64,000 nt of DNA from JBCBSK01 sp965250105 (GCA_965250105.1 OZ252290.1:2604001-2668000); one strand, 5' to 3'; counted from the first letter of the stretch, positions 50,944 through 60,506 are shown. Notes: generated by a model not told the origin, from the sequence alone. Made by a program: numbers and translations.

Positions 50944-52182
50944 ATGACCGACCACTACGACGCGCTCGAAACCCGCGACCCGGCACAGCGCGAAGAGGAT
51001 ATCTTTTCGCGTCTGCCGGCCTTCGTCCGCACGGCCGTCGACAAGGCGCCAGGGTGGGCCAGGCAACTCGACGGCATCGATCCGGGCGCGCTGCGCGACC
51101 GGGCGGCGCTGGCCGAACTCCCGGTCCTGCGCAAGTCGGATCTGGCCGCGCGCCAGTCGGACATGCCGCCGCTCGGTGGGTTCACCACCAAGGACCCCGG
51201 CGGCATGGCGCGGCTCTTCATGTCGCCCGGTCCGATCTATGAGTGCGACGGTCGCGGCCGCGACTGGTGGCTCGTGGCGCGGGCGCTGTTCGCGGCCGGC
51301 ATCCGCGAAGGCGACATCGTGCACAACTGCTTCGCCTATCACCTGACGCCGGCCGGCCACATGTTCGAAAGTGGCGCCCTGGCGCTCGGCTGCGCGGTCG
51401 TTCCCGCCGGCACCGGCAATAGCGAGATGCAGGTCGAGGCGATCGCCCATCTCAAGCCGTCGGCCTATTCCGGCACGCCCGACTATCTGAAGGTGCTGCT
51501 CGACAAGGCGGCCGAACTCGGCCGCGACGCGAGTTCGATCACCCGCGCGCTCGTCTCGGGCGGGGCGCTGTTTCCCTCCATGCGGCAGGACTATGCCGAT
51601 CGCGGCATCGCGGTCCTGCAATGCTACGGCACGGCCGAACTCGGCATCGTGTCCTATGAGTCCGGCGCCCAGGAGGGCATGATCGTCTCTGAGGACATGA
51701 TCCTGGAAATCGTCACGCCCGGCACCGGTGATCCGGTGGCGCCCGGCGATGTCGGCGAGATCGTGGTGACGAGCCTCAATCCGGACTATCCGATGATCCG
51801 CTTCGCGACCGGCGACATGAGCGCGGTGCTTGAGGGCCAGAGCCCCTGCGGCCGCACCAATATGCGGATCAAGGGTTGGATGGGCCGCGCCGACCAGCGC
51901 ACCAAGGTCAAGGGCATGTTCGTCGATCCCGCCCAGATCGCGGCCATCGCCCGGCGTCATCCGCAACTCGGTCGGCTGCGCCTCGTCGTCACCCGCGATG
52001 GCGATCAGGACAAGATGATCCTGCGCGGCGAGGCCGGCATCGTGCCCGATGGCTTCCCGGCATCGGTCGCCGAAACGCTGAAGGCCGAGACCAAGCTCAG
52101 CGGCGAGGTCGATCTCGTCGCGCCAGGCAGCCTGCCCAATGACGGCAAGGTCATCGCCGACGAGCGCGACTACGACGCCTGA
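50944..52182 (+). CDS. Phenylacetate-CoA ligase-like AMP-binding enzyme (PaaK-like)
   Basis: A 412-residue ANL enzyme of the PaaK type: ALVSGGALFPSMRQDY, QCYGTAELGIVSYES, VTSLNPDYPMIRFATGD and KGWMGRADQRTKVKGMFVDP are its usual adenylate-site and hinge motifs. It activates an aryl or similar acid to a CoA thioester. Together with the ligase at 41677 it brackets the transporter cluster. This suggests that imported aromatic or fatty acids are trapped as CoA esters, but the substrate is not fixed by the sequence and no ring-cleavage genes are present. Confidence 0.88.
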   Translation: MTDHYDALETRDPAQREEDIFSRLPAFVRTAVDKAPGWARQLDGIDPGALRDRAALAELPVLRKSDLAARQSDMPPLGGFTTKDPGGMARLFMSPGPIYECDGRGRDWWLVARALFAAGIREGDIVHNCFAYHLTPAGHMFESGALALGCAVVPAGTGNSEMQVEAIAHLKPSAYSGTPDYLKVLLDKAAELGRDASSITRALVSGGALFPSMRQDYADRGIAVLQCYGTAELGIVSYESGAQEGMIVSEDMILEIVTPGTGDPVAPGDVGEIVVTSLNPDYPMIRFATGDMSAVLEGQSPCGRTNMRIKGWMGRADQRTKVKGMFVDPAQIAAIARRHPQLGRLRLVVTRDGDQDKMILRGEAGIVPDGFPASVAETLKAETKLSGEVDLVAPGSLPNDGKVIADERDYDA

Positions 52183-52311
52183 ACTACGACATCTGAGCGT
52201 TTCCCGTCCGAACGACCGTCTTGCGCCGGTCATCGAACAGGCGCATCTTCCCCCTCCTCAAGGGGGCCTCGGCCGGCCGCGTCCGACGCCGCCCGGCGCA
52301 GCAGGAGATAT

Positions 52312-53487
52312 ATGGTGACGGATTTCTTCTTCGGCCTCGACGTTCTCGTCGTCGCCCTCGTCGTTCTGCTCATTCTGGTGGTGCTTGCCGGCGTCAAGCA
52401 GGTGCCGCAGGGGTTCAATTTCACGGTCGAACGCTTCGGTCGCTACCAGAAGACGCTGGTGCCGGGCCTCGGCTTCATCATTCCCTTCGTCGATCGCATC
52501 GGCCATCGCATGAACATGATGGAGAGCCTGATCGACATTCCGAGCCAGGCCGTCATCACCAAGGACAACGCCACCGTCACCGTCGACGGCGTCACCTTCT
52601 TCCAGGTCATGAACGCGGCCAGCGCGGCCTATGAGGTCAACGATGTCGAGCGCGCCATCCTCAACCTGACCATGACCAATATCCGCACGGTCATGGGCTC
52701 GATGGATCTCGACGAATTGCTGTCCCAGCGCGACGAGATCAATGCCCGGCTTCTGACCGTGGTCGATGCGGCCACCGAGCCCTGGGGCGTGAAGGTGACG
52801 CGCATCGAGATCAAGGACATGGAACCGCCGCGCGATCTGGTCGAGGCGATGGGCCGGCAGATGAAGGCCGAGCGTGACCGGCGCGCGGCGATCCTCGAGG
52901 CCGAGGGCCTGCGCCAATCGGAAGTCTTGCGCGCCGAGGGCGAGAAACAGGCGCTGGTGCTCGAAGCCGAAGGCCGGCGCGAAGCCGCCTTCCGCGACGC
53001 CGAGGCGCGCGAGCGCATGGCCGAAGCCGAGGCCAAGGCCACCGAAATGGTGTCGGACGCGGTCAAGTCGGGCAATGTCCAGGCGCTGAACTATTTCGTC
53101 GCCGACAAATATGTCGGCGCGCTGAAGGAACTGGCGGCCGCGCCGAACCAGAAGGTGTTCATGCTGCCGGTCGAGGCGACCTCGGTGCTCGGCGCGCTCG
53201 GCGGCATCGGCGAGATCGCCAGATCCGCCTTCGGTCCTGACGGCGACGATCCCGCCCCGCGCGGTGGCGGCTCGACGCCGGGCGGTGGCGCGCCGCGCCG
53301 TGATCCGCCGCGCCCGGCGCCGATGCCGGAGCGCCCGGTGCAGATCGCCGACCGAGGTGATGCCTCAGGCGGAGCCGGGGGGCAGGGCGGGCCGCAGGCT
53401 GGCGGTTCAGCATCCTTCGGGTCGGAATCGCGAACCGGGTCGGGCTGGACCTCGTCGGTGCCGCGCATCGGCGCGCGCAACGAGTGA
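52312..53487 (+). CDS. SPFH/Band 7 membrane protein (paraslipin, QmcA-like)
   Basis: A 391-residue protein with AGGAGATAT before its ATG. One N-terminal membrane segment (VLVVALVVLLILVVLAGVK) is followed by the SPFH domain (VPQGFNFTVERFGRYQKTLVPG, then ALISAs-type helix around NLTMTNIRTVMGSMDLDELL), a Glu/Ala-rich coiled coil and a Pro/Gly-rich C-terminus. Such proteins scaffold membrane microdomains. The NfeD gene 15 bp downstream is its standard partner. Confidence 0.93.
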   Translation: MVTDFFFGLDVLVVALVVLLILVVLAGVKQVPQGFNFTVERFGRYQKTLVPGLGFIIPFVDRIGHRMNMMESLIDIPSQAVITKDNATVTVDGVTFFQVMNAASAAYEVNDVERAILNLTMTNIRTVMGSMDLDELLSQRDEINARLLTVVDAATEPWGVKVTRIEIKDMEPPRDLVEAMGRQMKAERDRRAAILEAEGLRQSEVLRAEGEKQALVLEAEGRREAAFRDAEARERMAEAEAKATEMVSDAVKSGNVQALNYFVADKYVGALKELAAAPNQKVFMLPVEATSVLGALGGIGEIARSAFGPDGDDPAPRGGGSTPGGGAPRRDPPRPAPMPERPVQIADRGDASGGAGGQGGPQAGGSASFGSESRTGSGWTSSVPRIGARNE

Positions 53488-53502
53488 TGACGGAACGGCC
53501 CG

Positions 53503-53946
53503 ATGGTTGAGTTCCTGCTTAGGCTCGGCCCCTATACTTGGTGGATCATCGGAGCGGTCCTGTTGTCGCTCGAAATCCTAGCGCCGGGCACGATCCTGTT
53601 GTGGTTCGGCGTCGCCGCGATGGTCGTTGGCGTCGTCGCCTTCTTCGTCGACTGGCCGTGGCAGGCCGAACTCGGCCTGTTCGGCGTCCTCGCGCTTGGC
53701 TCGATCCTGTTGTCGCGGCGGTTTCTGAAACGCCCCTTGACCGAAAGCGACCGGCCGTTCCTCAATCGCCGCTCGGACGCCCTGATCGGCCGCGAGCTGA
53801 TTCTCGTCGAGGCGATCGAACAGGGCACCGGCAAGGTCCGGGTCAACGACACGATCTGGCGCGTGCGCGGGCCCGACCTACCGGAGGGCGCACGGGTGCG
53901 CGTGGTCGCGTCCAACGGGGCGAGCCTGACGGTCGAGCCGGTATAG
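53503..53946 (+). CDS. NfeD-family protein
   Basis: A 147-residue protein with three hydrophobic segments (WWIIGAVLLSLEILAPGTILLWFG onward) and a C-terminal OB-fold (GKVRVNDTIWRVRGPDLPEGARVRVV). It is the short NfeD1b type without the protease domain. Paired with the SPFH gene upstream, it probably forms an inner-membrane microdomain complex. The convergent stator gene ends 17 bp further on. Confidence 0.93.
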   Translation: MVEFLLRLGPYTWWIIGAVLLSLEILAPGTILLWFGVAAMVVGVVAFFVDWPWQAELGLFGVLALGSILLSRRFLKRPLTESDRPFLNRRSDALIGRELILVEAIEQGTGKVRVNDTIWRVRGPDLPEGARVRVVASNGASLTVEPV

Positions 53947-53963
53947 AGTCGACGCTCAGGTGG

Positions 53964-54815
53964 TCAGGGCCGGCTTTCGGGCGGCAGCGGCGGCGCCTCG
54001 CGCAACAGCAGGATCGAGATCCGGCGGTTGGCGGCGAGGAAGGAATCCTCGGGAAACAGCGGTTCGGTATCGGCCTTGCCGGTCACCGAGGCGAAGCGGT
54101 CGTTCGGCAGGCCTGCGGTGTTGAGGATCCCGCGCACCGCATTGGCGCGATCGGCCGACAGGTCCCAATGGCTGTAGCCGGGTTGTTCGTCCGATCTGTC
54201 GGAACTCGTATGGCCGGTAATCGCCAACCGGTTGGGCAGTTCGCGCAGGACCGGCACCATCTGCTGCAGGATGATGCGGGTGCGCTCGTAAGGGTATTTC
54301 GAGCCTTGCGGGAACATCGACCGGCCGTCTTCGTCGATCAGCTGGATGTTCAGCCCTTCGGGCACTTCCTCGACCAGGATCTGCGAGGAGATCTCCATGA
54401 TCTCGGGCATTTCCTGCCAGGCCTGGCGTAGCGAGGCCGCCGCGGTGGCGAACTGGCGCGGGCGCTCGACATCGGTCTTGGCGATGTCATGGGTATTGGC
54501 TTCCGGACCTTGCTTGCTCCGGTTGGGATTGGACTCGGTGGCGAAATCCGAATCCTCCTCCTGCGGTACCGGCGCCGTCTGGCGCACGAAATCGCGCACC
54601 GGAACGCCGTCGAGTTCGATCATACCGGTGCGCCGATCGATCTCCTTGACGCCGAAGGCCTCGCGCATGGAGCCCGCCACGACCTGCAGCTTTTCCTCGT
54701 CCTGGATCGAAAAGGAGATGATCAGGACGAAGAAGCAGGCAAGGAGCGCCATCAGGTCCGAAAAGGTGACGATCCATTCGGGCGGCCCGTCTTTGGCCTT
54801 GGCCTTGCGCGGCAT
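53964..54815 (-). CDS. motB: Flagellar stator protein MotB/PomB-like
   Basis: A 283-residue protein with one N-terminal membrane helix carrying the ion-binding Asp (PEWIVTFSDLMALLACFFVL), a following FSIQDEEKLQVVAGSMREAFGV plug region like that of PomB, and a C-terminal OmpA/peptidoglycan-binding domain (LAITGHTSSDRSD, then SADRANAVRGIL and NRRISILLL). It anchors the stator to the cell wall. It follows the MotA/PomA gene after 19 bp. No other flagellar structural genes are nearby. Confidence 0.92.
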   Translation of the reverse strand: MPRKAKAKDGPPEWIVTFSDLMALLACFFVLIISFSIQDEEKLQVVAGSMREAFGVKEIDRRTGMIELDGVPVRDFVRQTAPVPQEEDSDFATESNPNRSKQGPEANTHDIAKTDVERPRQFATAAASLRQAWQEMPEIMEISSQILVEEVPEGLNIQLIDEDGRSMFPQGSKYPYERTRIILQQMVPVLRELPNRLAITGHTSSDRSDEQPGYSHWDLSADRANAVRGILNTAGLPNDRFASVTGKADTEPLFPEDSFLAANRRISILLLREAPPLPPESRP

Positions 54816-54834
54816 GACAGGCCTCCGCCTCCGC

Positions 54835-55623
54835 TCAGGCCGCCGCTTCGGCGGTGCCGGTGTCGCCGATCACTTCGCCGCGATGCTTTTCGGGCAGATA
54901 GGAGACCAGCATTTCGCGGATCAGGTTGGGGCTCTTGGCATCGCGCAATTGCAGGACGCCGTCGAGGATGAGGGTCTGGTTGACCTCTTCCATCATGCCC
55001 TTGAGTTCGAGCTTGTCGGCGATCGGCAGGCAGATCAGATTGGCGATCACCGCGCCATAGAGCGTCGTCAGGAGCGCGATCGCCATGGACGGACCGATCT
55101 TCGACGGATCGTCCATATGCGCCAGCATCTGGACCAGGCCGACGAGCGTGCCAATCATGCCGAAGGCGGGCGCGGCATCGCCGATCGCCTTGAAGATGCG
55201 CTGGCCGCTTTCCAGCCGTTCGAGATTGCGGTCGCGCTCGCGTTCCAGGCTTTCCCGGATCAGCGCGCTGTCATAGCCGTCGGCGATATACTGAACGCCC
55301 TTGGCGAGGAACTCATGGTCGACCTCGACCGCTTCCAGGCCGAGCGGCCCTTTCTTGCGCAGCACATCGGCCAGTTCGGCGATTTCCTCGATGATGTGGC
55401 GCGGCTTCAGCTTCTTGTGCATGAAGGCGACCTTGCCGCCAAGCACCAGGGCCGCGCCGACGCTCGACAGCGGAAACCGCACCAGCGTGGCCGCCGCCGC
55501 GCCGCCGATCACGATCAGGATCGCCGGCAGGTCGACGAAGGTGCCGGCCGATCCGCCGAGAAAAATGGCCAGGGCCACGATGGCCGCGCCAAAGAGGATG
55601 CCGACGATTGTGGCGATATCCAT
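54835..55623 (-). CDS. motA: Flagellar stator protein MotA/PomA-like
   Basis: A 262-residue protein with four membrane segments in the MotA/TolQ/ExbB layout. The length, the start MDIATIVGILFGAAIV, GGSAGTFVDLPAILIVIGGA and especially FGMIGTLVGLVQMLAHMDDPS with IGPSMAIALLTTLYGAVIANL match PomA (the sodium-type stator of Vibrio) far better than E. coli MotA (295 residues). It forms the ion channel and the torque-generating contact with FliG. Sodium use is inferred from similarity only. Confidence 0.92.
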   Translation of the reverse strand: MDIATIVGILFGAAIVALAIFLGGSAGTFVDLPAILIVIGGAAAATLVRFPLSSVGAALVLGGKVAFMHKKLKPRHIIEEIAELADVLRKKGPLGLEAVEVDHEFLAKGVQYIADGYDSALIRESLERERDRNLERLESGQRIFKAIGDAAPAFGMIGTLVGLVQMLAHMDDPSKIGPSMAIALLTTLYGAVIANLICLPIADKLELKGMMEEVNQTLILDGVLQLRDAKSPNLIREMLVSYLPEKHRGEVIGDTGTAEAAA

Positions 55624-55749
55624 GTCGCGCTCTACGCATTACCTGTGGTCCGCGGCAAACAGGCGGACGGTCCCTTACCCGGGACCAGTAAAGCGCATCG
55701 GACCTAATCAAGGCTTAAGCCGCAGCGCCAATTGCGCGCTATGCGCGGA

Positions 55750-56760
55750 TCAGGCGACGCCGGCGCGCAACAGGTGATGAATGTGCACGATGCCCCTGGG
55801 GCGGCCGTCCTCGACGACGAACAAGGCGGTGATCTTCGCCGTGTTGAGGATTTCAAGGGCGGTCGACACGAGCGTATCGGGGGCGATGGTGCGCGGGGTC
55901 GGCGTCATCACGGCGTCGACGGGTTCGCCGAGCAGATGGTCCGACATGTGCCGGCGCAGGTCGCCGTCCGTGACGACGCCGATCAGCCGGCCGCCGGCAT
56001 CGACGACGCCGACGCAGCCGAAGGCCTTCTCCGTCATAACCACGATCGCGTCCGACATGACCCGCCCGGTTTCGACGAGCGGCAGCGCCTCGGCGCCATG
56101 CATGATGTCGGCGACGAATTTGAGATTGGCGCCGAGCTTGCCGCCGGGATGGAAGACGCCGAAATCGCGCGCGGTGAACCCCTTGCTCTCGAGGAGCGCG
56201 ATGGCGAGCGCATCGCCGATCGCGAGCTGCATCACGGTCGAGGTCGTCGGCGCGAGCCCGTGCGGACAGGCTTCGTCGGCCTTGGGCAGTTCGAGCACGA
56301 TATCGGCGGCGCGGCCGAGCGCGCTATCGGCGGCCGAGGTGATGGCGACGAGCCCGACGCGAAAGCGCCGCGAATAGTCAATCAGATTGCGCAATTCGGC
56401 CGTTTCGCCCGACCAGGACAGGGCGACGATGACATCGTCGCGGGCGATCATGCCGAGATCGCCATGGCTGGCCTCGCTGGGATGGACGAAGAAGGCCGGC
56501 GTGCCGGTCGAGGCGAAGGTGGCCGCGAGCTTGGTGCCGACATGGCCGCTCTTGCCCATGCCGGTGACGATGACGCGGCCGGTCGAGGCGGCGATCAGAT
56601 CGATCGCCGCGATCAGCGCCGGCCCGAGACCGTTGGCGGCGGCGGCGCGCAACAGCGTCAGCCCGTTCGCTTCGAGATCGAGCGTGCGCAGGACCGACCG
56701 GATCAGGCCCCGGTCGTCCGGCCTCGTCGTGCCGTCATCTTGTCTGATCTCATTGGGCAT
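55750..56760 (-). CDS. kdsD: D-arabinose-5-phosphate isomerase (KpsF/GutQ family)
   Basis: About 336 residues: an N-terminal SIS domain (VIVTGMGKSGHVGTKLAATFAS, ALSWSGETAELRNLI, TSTVMQLAIGDALAIALLE) followed by two CBS domains. The length matches E. coli KdsD. It converts ribulose-5-phosphate to arabinose-5-phosphate for Kdo and lipopolysaccharide synthesis. The longer frame to 56820 has no clear ribosome site and would add 20 unusual residues, so the start is uncertain. It is divergent from an outer-membrane barrel gene. Confidence 0.92.
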   Translation of the reverse strand: MPNEIRQDDGTTRPDDRGLIRSVLRTLDLEANGLTLLRAAAANGLGPALIAAIDLIAASTGRVIVTGMGKSGHVGTKLAATFASTGTPAFFVHPSEASHGDLGMIARDDVIVALSWSGETAELRNLIDYSRRFRVGLVAITSAADSALGRAADIVLELPKADEACPHGLAPTTSTVMQLAIGDALAIALLESKGFTARDFGVFHPGGKLGANLKFVADIMHGAEALPLVETGRVMSDAIVVMTEKAFGCVGVVDAGGRLIGVVTDGDLRRHMSDHLLGEPVDAVMTPTPRTIAPDTLVSTALEILNTAKITALFVVEDGRPRGIVHIHHLLRAGVA

Positions 56761-56937
56761 GGGCTGGATGGACTGTGTTGTCGGTTGGATGTGGGAACCT
56801 AGGTCGCCGCCTCCTATCATACCGGCCGGCGCGGCGGCAGGCTTAATCGCCGATTAACCATGAACTTCATAGGTTTGTTAACCGCGTAATGCCCGCCGCG
56901 GCCGGCGGCGCTTGCGCCGAACGGAGCTCCGGCACCG

Positions 56938-58440
56938 GTGACAGACCCAATGCCTCGCCTTGCCGGCCTGCTGCTGCTGGCCGCGATCGCCTGTCCGGCC
57001 GCCGCCGGCGCGCAGGTCGTGCGCGGGCCGGTCGATACCTTCGCCGACACGTCCCTGCGGACCGGCGACCGGGCCTTTCGGCCCGATACACCCCGGCGGG
57101 ACACGGACGCCGCGTCGAACCGACCCGCCGCACAGCCGCGCGCCACGCCGGATCGGGCGGTGGTGCCCGGTGCCGAGGACGATTTCCGGCAATATGATCT
57201 CGTCGAGCGCGACGCCGAACTGCGCCGTCTCGACGGGCTCGACGACACCGATACCGATGAGGTGGCGCTGGAGCCGCCCGATCTCGACGGGCCGCCGCCA
57301 GTCCTCGCCGGACCCGACGACGACCCTTACGCCCCCCTCGGCCTGCGCATCGGTTCGGTTCTCCTGTTTCCGGCGCTCGAAACCCGGCTCGAATACTCCG
57401 ACAATGTCGACGAACGCGCCATCGACCCCGAAAGCGGCATGTCCTATGTCGTCGCTCCGTCGCTCGAATTGCGCTCCGATTGGGCGCGCCACGCCCTCGG
57501 CCTCGATGCCGGCGTGTCTTATGAGACCTTCGACAGGGAGGGCATACCGGATGCGGTCGAGGTCGAACTCGACGGCGATCTCCGGCTCGACCTGTCCGAC
57601 GTGCTGCGTCTCGATCTCGACGCGTCCTTCGAGCGCGAGCGCAACCGGCGCGATGGGGTGGTCGACCGGCTGAACGAGGACACGACCGAATTCGGCGCCG
57701 CCTTGCGGCGGACCTTCGGCGCCTGGTTCGGCCAAATCGGCGCGGCCTTCGTCCGTGAAACGCGGGAAAGCGGCGTTCGGGCCGACGGCACGCCCTTCGA
57801 CAATTCCGATCGCGACCGCGACGAGGTGGAGCTTGCCCTGCGCATTGGTCACGCGCTCGACCCGCAATGGCAGGTCTTCGGCGACGTTCTCGTCAATGAG
57901 CGCGTCTTCGACCGCGCGGTCGACGACAACGGCTTTCTGCGCGGCTCGCGCGGCTGGGGCGTCGCGGGCGGCGTCGTCTTCGATCGCGGCGGCCCGCTGC
58001 GCGTCGAACTGCGCCTCGGCTATCAGCAGCAGGATCCGGAGGATCCGCGACTTGAAACCGTGCGCGGGCTGATCGCCGATGGTGAGATCGCCTGGCGGCC
58101 GTCGGGCCTGACCACGCTGACCCTGTCGGCGGCGACGGCCTTCGACGAGACGGTGACGGCCGGCGCCAGCGGCATTCGCGACTATGTCGTCGCGCTCGAA
58201 CTTGTGCACGATCTGCGCCGCTATCTCACCGTCACCGGGACACTCGCCTATGAGATCGAGGATTTCGTCGGCATCGACAGCGCGGAGCGGGAGTTCACCG
58301 CCGACGCCGAGATCGCCTATGCGCTGCGGCGCGGCATCTCGATCTTCGCCGATATCGGCTATACCCGCTTCGAGGGCGATGGGATCGACGAAGACTATGA
58401 GGCGACGACGATCGGCCTCGGTGCCCGGCTCAGCCGGTAG
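56938..58440 (+). CDS. Outer-membrane beta-barrel protein (BBP2_2-like)
   Basis: A 500-residue exported protein, probably from GTG (an ATG 12 bases on is the alternative), with a signal peptide ending near AAGAQ. Residues ~30-125 are disordered and Asp/Pro-rich. From about 135 there are many alternating beta strands: ETRLEYSDNVDERA, YVVAPSLELRSDW, LGLDAGVSYETFDREG, and so on to a last strand TIGLGARLSR. This is the pattern of the BBP2_2 barrel family linked to polysaccharide export or surface loci. Its neighbours make sugar nucleotides and Kdo, consistent with an envelope role. Confidence 0.82.
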   Translation: MTDPMPRLAGLLLLAAIACPAAAGAQVVRGPVDTFADTSLRTGDRAFRPDTPRRDTDAASNRPAAQPRATPDRAVVPGAEDDFRQYDLVERDAELRRLDGLDDTDTDEVALEPPDLDGPPPVLAGPDDDPYAPLGLRIGSVLLFPALETRLEYSDNVDERAIDPESGMSYVVAPSLELRSDWARHALGLDAGVSYETFDREGIPDAVEVELDGDLRLDLSDVLRLDLDASFERERNRRDGVVDRLNEDTTEFGAALRRTFGAWFGQIGAAFVRETRESGVRADGTPFDNSDRDRDEVELALRIGHALDPQWQVFGDVLVNERVFDRAVDDNGFLRGSRGWGVAGGVVFDRGGPLRVELRLGYQQQDPEDPRLETVRGLIADGEIAWRPSGLTTLTLSAATAFDETVTAGASGIRDYVVALELVHDLRRYLTVTGTLAYEIEDFVGIDSAEREFTADAEIAYALRRGISIFADIGYTRFEGDGIDEDYEATTIGLGARLSR

Positions 58441-58452
58441 GTCTTCCGTCGC

Positions 58453-59322
58453 TCAGGCCAGGAGGTCGGCCAATACGGCGCGGAATTCCGGCGCGATGTC
58501 CTCGCGGTCCAGCGCGAAGGCCACATTGGCGGCCAGGAAACCGACCTTGGCGCCGCAGTCGAAGGAGGTGCCCCTAAAGCGCACGCCATGGAAGGGCTGT
58601 GATTGCATCAGGGTAACCATGGCGTCGGTCAGCTGGATCTCGCCGCCCGCGCCGGTGGTCTGGGTTTCGAGGATCGAGAAGATCTCCGGCTGGAGGATGT
58701 AGCGGCCATTGATGAAGAGATTCGAGGGCGCCTCCTCGGGCTTGGGTTTCTCGACCATCGAGGTGATCTCGAAACCGCCGCCATTGGCCGCGCCCTGGCC
58801 GATGATGCCGTAGTGATGGGTCTGCGCCGGATCGCATTCCTCGACCGCGATGACGTTGCCGCCGGTGGTCTCATAGACGTCGCGCATCTGGGCGAGACAG
58901 GGCGTCTCGGCCTTCATCACCATATCCGGCAAGAGCAGCGCGAAGGGTTCGTCGCCGACGATCTCGCGGGCGCACCAGACCGCATGCCCGAGTCCGAGCG
59001 GTGCCTGCTGGCGGGTGAAGCTCGTCGCGCCGGCTTGCGGCAGGTCGACGGCCAGCCTATCGAGCTCGGCCGTCTTGCCGCGGTCGCGCAGCGTGTTGTT
59101 GAGCTCGACCTGAATGTCGAAATGATCCTCGATCACATGCTTGTTGCGGCCGGTGACGAAGATGAAATGCTCGATGCCGGCGGCGCGCGCCTCGTCGACC
59201 GCATATTGGATGACCGGCCGGTCGACCACCGTCAGCATTTCCTTCGGCATCGCCTTGGTGGCGGGCAGGAAGCGGGTGCCGAGACCGGCGACGGGGAAGA
59301 CGGCTTTTCTGAGCGGGCGCAT
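58453..59322 (-). CDS. galU: UTP-glucose-1-phosphate uridylyltransferase
   Basis: A 289-residue nucleotidyltransferase with the N-terminal motif FPVAGLGTRFLPATKAMPKEML (UTP/Mg site), VDRPVIQYAVDEARAAGIEH, GLGHAVWCAREIVGDEPFAL and LLPDMV. It makes UDP-glucose for surface polysaccharides. It is divergent from galE, which interconverts the product with UDP-galactose; the 130-bp gap between them has a palindrome. Confidence 0.95.
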   Translation of the reverse strand: MRPLRKAVFPVAGLGTRFLPATKAMPKEMLTVVDRPVIQYAVDEARAAGIEHFIFVTGRNKHVIEDHFDIQVELNNTLRDRGKTAELDRLAVDLPQAGATSFTRQQAPLGLGHAVWCAREIVGDEPFALLLPDMVMKAETPCLAQMRDVYETTGGNVIAVEECDPAQTHHYGIIGQGAANGGGFEITSMVEKPKPEEAPSNLFINGRYILQPEIFSILETQTTGAGGEIQLTDAMVTLMQSQPFHGVRFRGTSFDCGAKVGFLAANVAFALDREDIAPEFRAVLADLLA

Positions 59323-59366
59323 GAAGATGTCCGTGATGTCGGGAATGTGAAGCGAAGCGCGGATTG

Positions 59367-59384
59367 GGTTACTACACGGTAACC
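59367..59384. promoter_or_regulatory. Palindrome between galU and galE
   Basis: GGTTAC-TACACG-GTAACC, a perfect 6-bp inverted repeat with a 6-nt spacer in the 130-bp divergent region, 45 bp upstream of galU and 69 bp upstream of galE. It could be a shared operator; no regulator is identified. Confidence 0.4.
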
Positions 59385-59452
59385 ATATCGTGCGAAACTG
59401 TTGTCATCTGCGGCGTTACGTCCGGCCCGAGCGGCCGTGGCGAGGAGACGAT

Positions 59453-60439
59453 ATGTCGGTTCTGATCACCGGCGGGGCCGGCTATATCGGCAGCCACATG
59501 GTTCTGGACCGGGTCGATGCGGGCGAGGACGTCGTGGTCCTCGACAATCTGACCACCGGTTTCGAATGGGCGGTGCATCCCAAGGCGACGCTCGTCGTCG
59601 GCGAGGCCGGCGACGGCGATCTCGTTCGCCGCATCGTCGCCGATCATGAGGTCGACGCGATCCTGCATTTCGCCGGCTCGATCGTCGTGCCGGACTCGAT
59701 CCGCGATCCGCTCGGTTACTATCTCAACAATACCGTCGCCTCGCGCGCCTTGATCGAGGCGGCGGTGACGGCCGGCGTCCGGCATTTCATCTTCTCCTCG
59801 ACGGCGGCCGTCTATGGCATGCCGACGACCAATCCAGTCGCCGAGGACGCGGTCCTGGCCCCGATTTCGCCTTATGGCACGTCGAAGATGATGACGGAGA
59901 TCATGCTGCGGGACACTGCCGTCGCCCATGACCTGTCTTATGTCGCCTTGCGCTATTTCAACGTCGCCGGCGCCGATCCGAAAGGACGCAGCGGCCAGTC
60001 GACGCCGCGCGCCACCCATCTCATCAAGGTCGCGTCCCAAGCCGCGATCGGCGAGCGCGACCGTCTCGACGTGTTCGGCACCGATTACGACACGCCGGAC
60101 GGTACCTGCATTCGCGACTATATCCACGTCACCGATCTCATCTCGGCCCATGCCCGCGCGCTCGATCATCTGCGCTCGGGTGCTGCGAGCCAGGTGCTCA
60201 ATTGCGGCTATGGCCGGGGCTTTTCGGTGCTTGAGGTGATCGACGCGGTCAAGCGGGCGTCGAATATCGATTTTCCGGTCGCCAGGGTCGACCGCCGTCC
60301 GGGCGATCCGCCGGAACTGGTCGCCGCGGCAAGCCGTATCCGGAGCGCGTTCGGCTGGAGGCCGGCCTTCGACGATCTCGATCTCATCGTGCGCCATGCG
60401 CTCGATTGGGAGCGGAAATTGAGGTCTCAGGCGGCGTGA
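59453..60439 (+). CDS. galE: UDP-glucose 4-epimerase
   Basis: A 328-residue extended short-chain dehydrogenase with GAGGAGACGAT before its ATG. The NAD motif ITGGAGYIGSH is at residues 5-15, the catalytic Ser in FSSTAAVYG, and the YxxxK pair in SPYGTSK. Further marks are LRYFNVAGADP and DGTCIRDYIHVTDL. It interconverts UDP-glucose and UDP-galactose for envelope polysaccharide. The length is typical. Confidence 0.94.
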   Translation: MSVLITGGAGYIGSHMVLDRVDAGEDVVVLDNLTTGFEWAVHPKATLVVGEAGDGDLVRRIVADHEVDAILHFAGSIVVPDSIRDPLGYYLNNTVASRALIEAAVTAGVRHFIFSSTAAVYGMPTTNPVAEDAVLAPISPYGTSKMMTEIMLRDTAVAHDLSYVALRYFNVAGADPKGRSGQSTPRATHLIKVASQAAIGERDRLDVFGTDYDTPDGTCIRDYIHVTDLISAHARALDHLRSGAASQVLNCGYGRGFSVLEVIDAVKRASNIDFPVARVDRRPGDPPELVAAASRIRSAFGWRPAFDDLDLIVRHALDWERKLRSQAA

Positions 60440-60506
60440 GCCGCGTAGGACCTTAGGATGGCGCGCGTCGCCCATCATGTTGCAGATGCCTTTTTGCGGG
60501 AACCGA

